A stretch of 64,000 nt of DNA. Source: Phreatobacter sp. (GTDB taxonomy: Bacteria; Pseudomonadota; Alphaproteobacteria; Rhizobiales; Phreatobacteraceae). The stretch covers positions 1-64,000 of the forward strand of contig NZ_JALHMP010000013.1 in the NCBI RefSeq assembly GCF_022843985.1. The letters are read 5' to 3'. The translations under genes were made by a program, and so were the position numbers. Below the pieces are notes generated by a model. It was not told the origin of the DNA. It was given only the letters and a program-made list of their open reading frames with translations, and did not search any database. Shown here one piece after another: positions 62,220 through 64,000 of the stretch (positions are counted from its first letter, which is position 1; the number at the start of each line of letters is the position of its first letter).

Positions 62220-64000
62220 TTATGCCGTCGTGATCGGCTTTGCCGCGGGCAGGTCCTCGGCGCCCGACATGAACTGGGCCTTGGCGAGGGCGGCGAAGAT
62301 GCCGCCCTGGGCCACCAGTTCCTCGAAGGAGCCGCTCTCGACGACCCGGCCCTGGTCGAAGACGAGGATGCGCGAGGCGTGCCGGATGGTGGCGAGGCGG
62401 TGGGCGATGACGAAGGTGGTGCGCCCCTTCATCACCTCTTCCAGCGCCAGTTGCAGCTTCTGCTCGGTGGTGGCGTCGAGGGCGGAGGTCGCCTCGTCGA
62501 GGATGAGGACGGGCGGGTCCTTCAGCAGGGCCCGCGCAATGGACAGACGCTGCCTCTCACCGCCGGAGAGCGAGCGGCCGCGCTCGGCCACCTCGGTGTC
62601 GAGGCCGTCCGGCTGGCGCCTGAGGAAGTCCATCGCCTGGGCCCGCTCGCAGGCCTGCCAGATCTCCTCGTCGGTCGCCTCGGGGCGCCCGACCTGCAGG
62701 TTTTCCTTGATGGTGCGGGCGAACAGCATGGGCTCCTGGAAGACGACGCCGATATTGCGCCGCAGCGACACGAGGCTGACGTCGCGAATGTCGTGTCCGT
62801 CGATGAGGACGCGCCCAGACTGTGGGTCGAAGACCCGGTGTAGCAGCGACAGCGTCGTCGACTTGCCCGATCCGGTCGAGCCGACCAGGGCGATCGTGTC
62901 GCCGGGATGGGCGACGAAGGACAGGTCGGCCACTGCGGCGCGCTTGCCGTCATAGGAGAAGGACACGTTCTCGAAGGCAACGGTGCCCTTGACCTGACCG
63001 ATGTCGAGCGCATTCGCCCGATCATGGACCTGCGGCAGGGTGTCGACGACGTTGAAGAAGTCCTTGATCTTGGGGCCTTCGAGGAAGACCGAATTGATGA
63101 AACCGACCAGCGCCTCAAGGCGGCCGATCAGCATGGTTGCGAAGCCCATGAAGGTGACGATCTCGCCGATGGAGGCGAGGCCGTTGATGTGCAGCCAGGT
63201 ACCGACCAGGAAGATCGAGAGCACGGTCAGTGTCGCCGAGGCGCGGGAGGCGACCGCCGCGATGGCCCACCAGGACAGGACGGGGATCTGGGCGGCGAGC
63301 AGGGCGTCGATGGTCGCGCGCATGGCGCGGACCTCGGCCTCGATGCGGGTGAAGGACTGGATCACCGGGACGTTGCCGAGGGCATCGGTGGCCCGTTCGG
63401 CCAGCGCGTTGTGATATTCCTGAACCTTGCCCTGCAAGGTCTCCGTCTTCCGCAGCACCCAGCTCGTCAGGAAGAAGAAGAAGAAGACCATCACCACCAG
63501 CAGGCTGCCGAGCCGCCAGTTCACCCAGAGCGAGACCGGCACCAGGATGACCAGGGCGATGAGCGAGGCGCAATGCTCTCGCAGGAAGGACAGCAAGAGC
63601 CAGGCCATGGCATTGGAGCCTTCCAGCATCTGCTTGAGCAGGCGGCCGGAATGGGCTCCCGAATGGTAGCTGAGCGGCAGGTTCAGCACGTGTTCGAAGA
63701 AGTGCTGCATGAAGGCGAGGCGTCGGCGGTGCGACATGCGGTCGGCATGGAGCGCGACGAGGACGCCTGCGGCGATGGTGAAGAGGCCGAAGACGACCCA
63801 GGCCAGCACCAGCGGCAGGATCTCGCTCCAGGTCACCGTGCGGCCGCGCGCCTGGGCCGCCGACAGGGTGTCGATGATGCGGCCGAACAGGATGGGCTCG
63901 GCGAACATGATGCAGGCGAGTACGACGTTGCAGGCGAGCAGCGTCAGGCCCAGCCGCGTCTCCGGGCCGAGCTGCCTGAGGACGCGCCAGTAGACGTGGA
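62220..64000 (-). CDS. ndvA: Cyclic beta-1,2-glucan ABC exporter (NdvA/ChvA-like), 5' end beyond the window
   Basis: The visible part is 593 residues; the start lies past 64000. Transmembrane domain 1 runs through about residue 320 of the visible frame. The ATPase domain has Walker [12 protein letters not shown], the Q-loop [13 protein letters not shown], signature LSGGERQRL and Walker [13 protein letters not shown]. The short segment [34 protein letters not shown] and overall layout match NdvA, which exports cyclic beta-1,2-glucan to the periplasm in Rhizobiales. A longer open frame starting at 63908 is a partial start only; in-frame sequence continues to the edge. Confidence 0.88.
   Translation of the reverse strand, partial: HVYWRVLRQLGPETRLGLTLLACNVVLACIMFAEPILFGRIIDTLSAAQARGRTVTWSEILPLVLAWVVFGLFTIAAGVLVALHADRMSHRRRLAFMQHFFEHVLNLPLSYHSGAHSGRLLKQMLEGSNAMAWLLLSFLREHCASLIALVILVPVSLWVNWRLGSLLVVMVFFFFFLTSWVLRKTETLQGKVQEYHNALAERATDALGNVPVIQSFTRIEAEVRAMRATIDALLAAQIPVLSWWAIAAVASRASATLTVLSIFLVGTWLHINGLASIGEIVTFMGFATMLIGRLEALVGFINSVFLEGPKIKDFFNVVDTLPQVHDRANALDIGQVKGTVAFENVSFSYDGKRAAVADLSFVAHPGDTIALVGSTGSGKSTTLSLLHRVFDPQSGRVLIDGHDIRDVSLVSLRRNIGVVFQEPMLFARTIKENLQVGRPEATDEEIWQACERAQAMDFLRRQPDGLDTEVAERGRSLSGGERQRLSIARALLKDPPVLILDEATSALDATTEQKLQLALEEVMKGRTTFVIAHRLATIRHASRILVFDQGRVVESGSFEELVAQGGIFAALAKAQFMSGAEDLPAAKPITTA

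Overview
The window looks like chromosome of a GC-rich alphaproteobacterium, most likely Hyphomicrobiales (Rhizobiales). The pointers are an NdvA-type glucan exporter, an alphaproteobacterial SUV3-like helicase, L21 with the long alphaproteobacterial tail, the metX-metW pair and nasTS-nrtABC nitrate assimilation. The genus is not asserted. Nearly all of the window is coding, with many ATGA/GTGA overlaps.

Left part (1 to about 16.9 kb) looks like an accessory region or genomic island. It opens with the end of an IS21-like element that has removed the 5' part of an ABC ATPase gene. The rest of that operon follows: a fused permease, an enoyl-CoA hydratase and an acyl-CoA ligase. From 5.7 to 15.6 kb all intact genes lie on the minus strand and read as a copper-handling set: MbnH di-heme enzyme, MbnP copper protein, SCO, a Tat-exported DJ-1/isonitrile-hydratase-like protein, a TonB receptor, PCuAC, a small Cys protein, a secreted beta-propeller and two near-identical DUF2946 genes. 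A tyrosine recombinase and a tRNA-Ser(CGA) close the region, as expected for a tRNA-targeted island.

Middle part (17 to 43 kb) is mostly core: rplU-rpmA, two GNATs, mogA, a thiolase, a D,D-carboxypeptidase, EamA-CobW-tam-SDR, then nitrate assimilation. There nasT-nasS (sensor and RNA-binding antiterminator) precede nrtABC, an FAD reductase and nasA. The nrtA leader holds two hexaloop hairpins that fit the ANTAR RNA rule, and the second overlaps the 5' arm of a 12-bp terminator. This gives a nearly complete sequence-level model of NasT antitermination. A decayed DUF1304 gene, metX-metW, an S4 protein and a 1116-residue SUV3-like helicase follow.

Right part (43 to 64 kb) starts with a 228-bp stretch carrying ten GANTC sites, six of them helically phased. 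A signalling block follows: two paralogous PAS hybrid kinases (one with an apparent frameshift), three OmpR-type regulators, a globin and a cNMP-binding protein. Then come an L,D-transpeptidase-like protein, an SDR, an M48 lipoprotein, an SNase-like protein, acsA, a serine hydrolase, the EnvC-CtpA pair, a hydratase and the 3' part of ndvA, which runs off the right edge.
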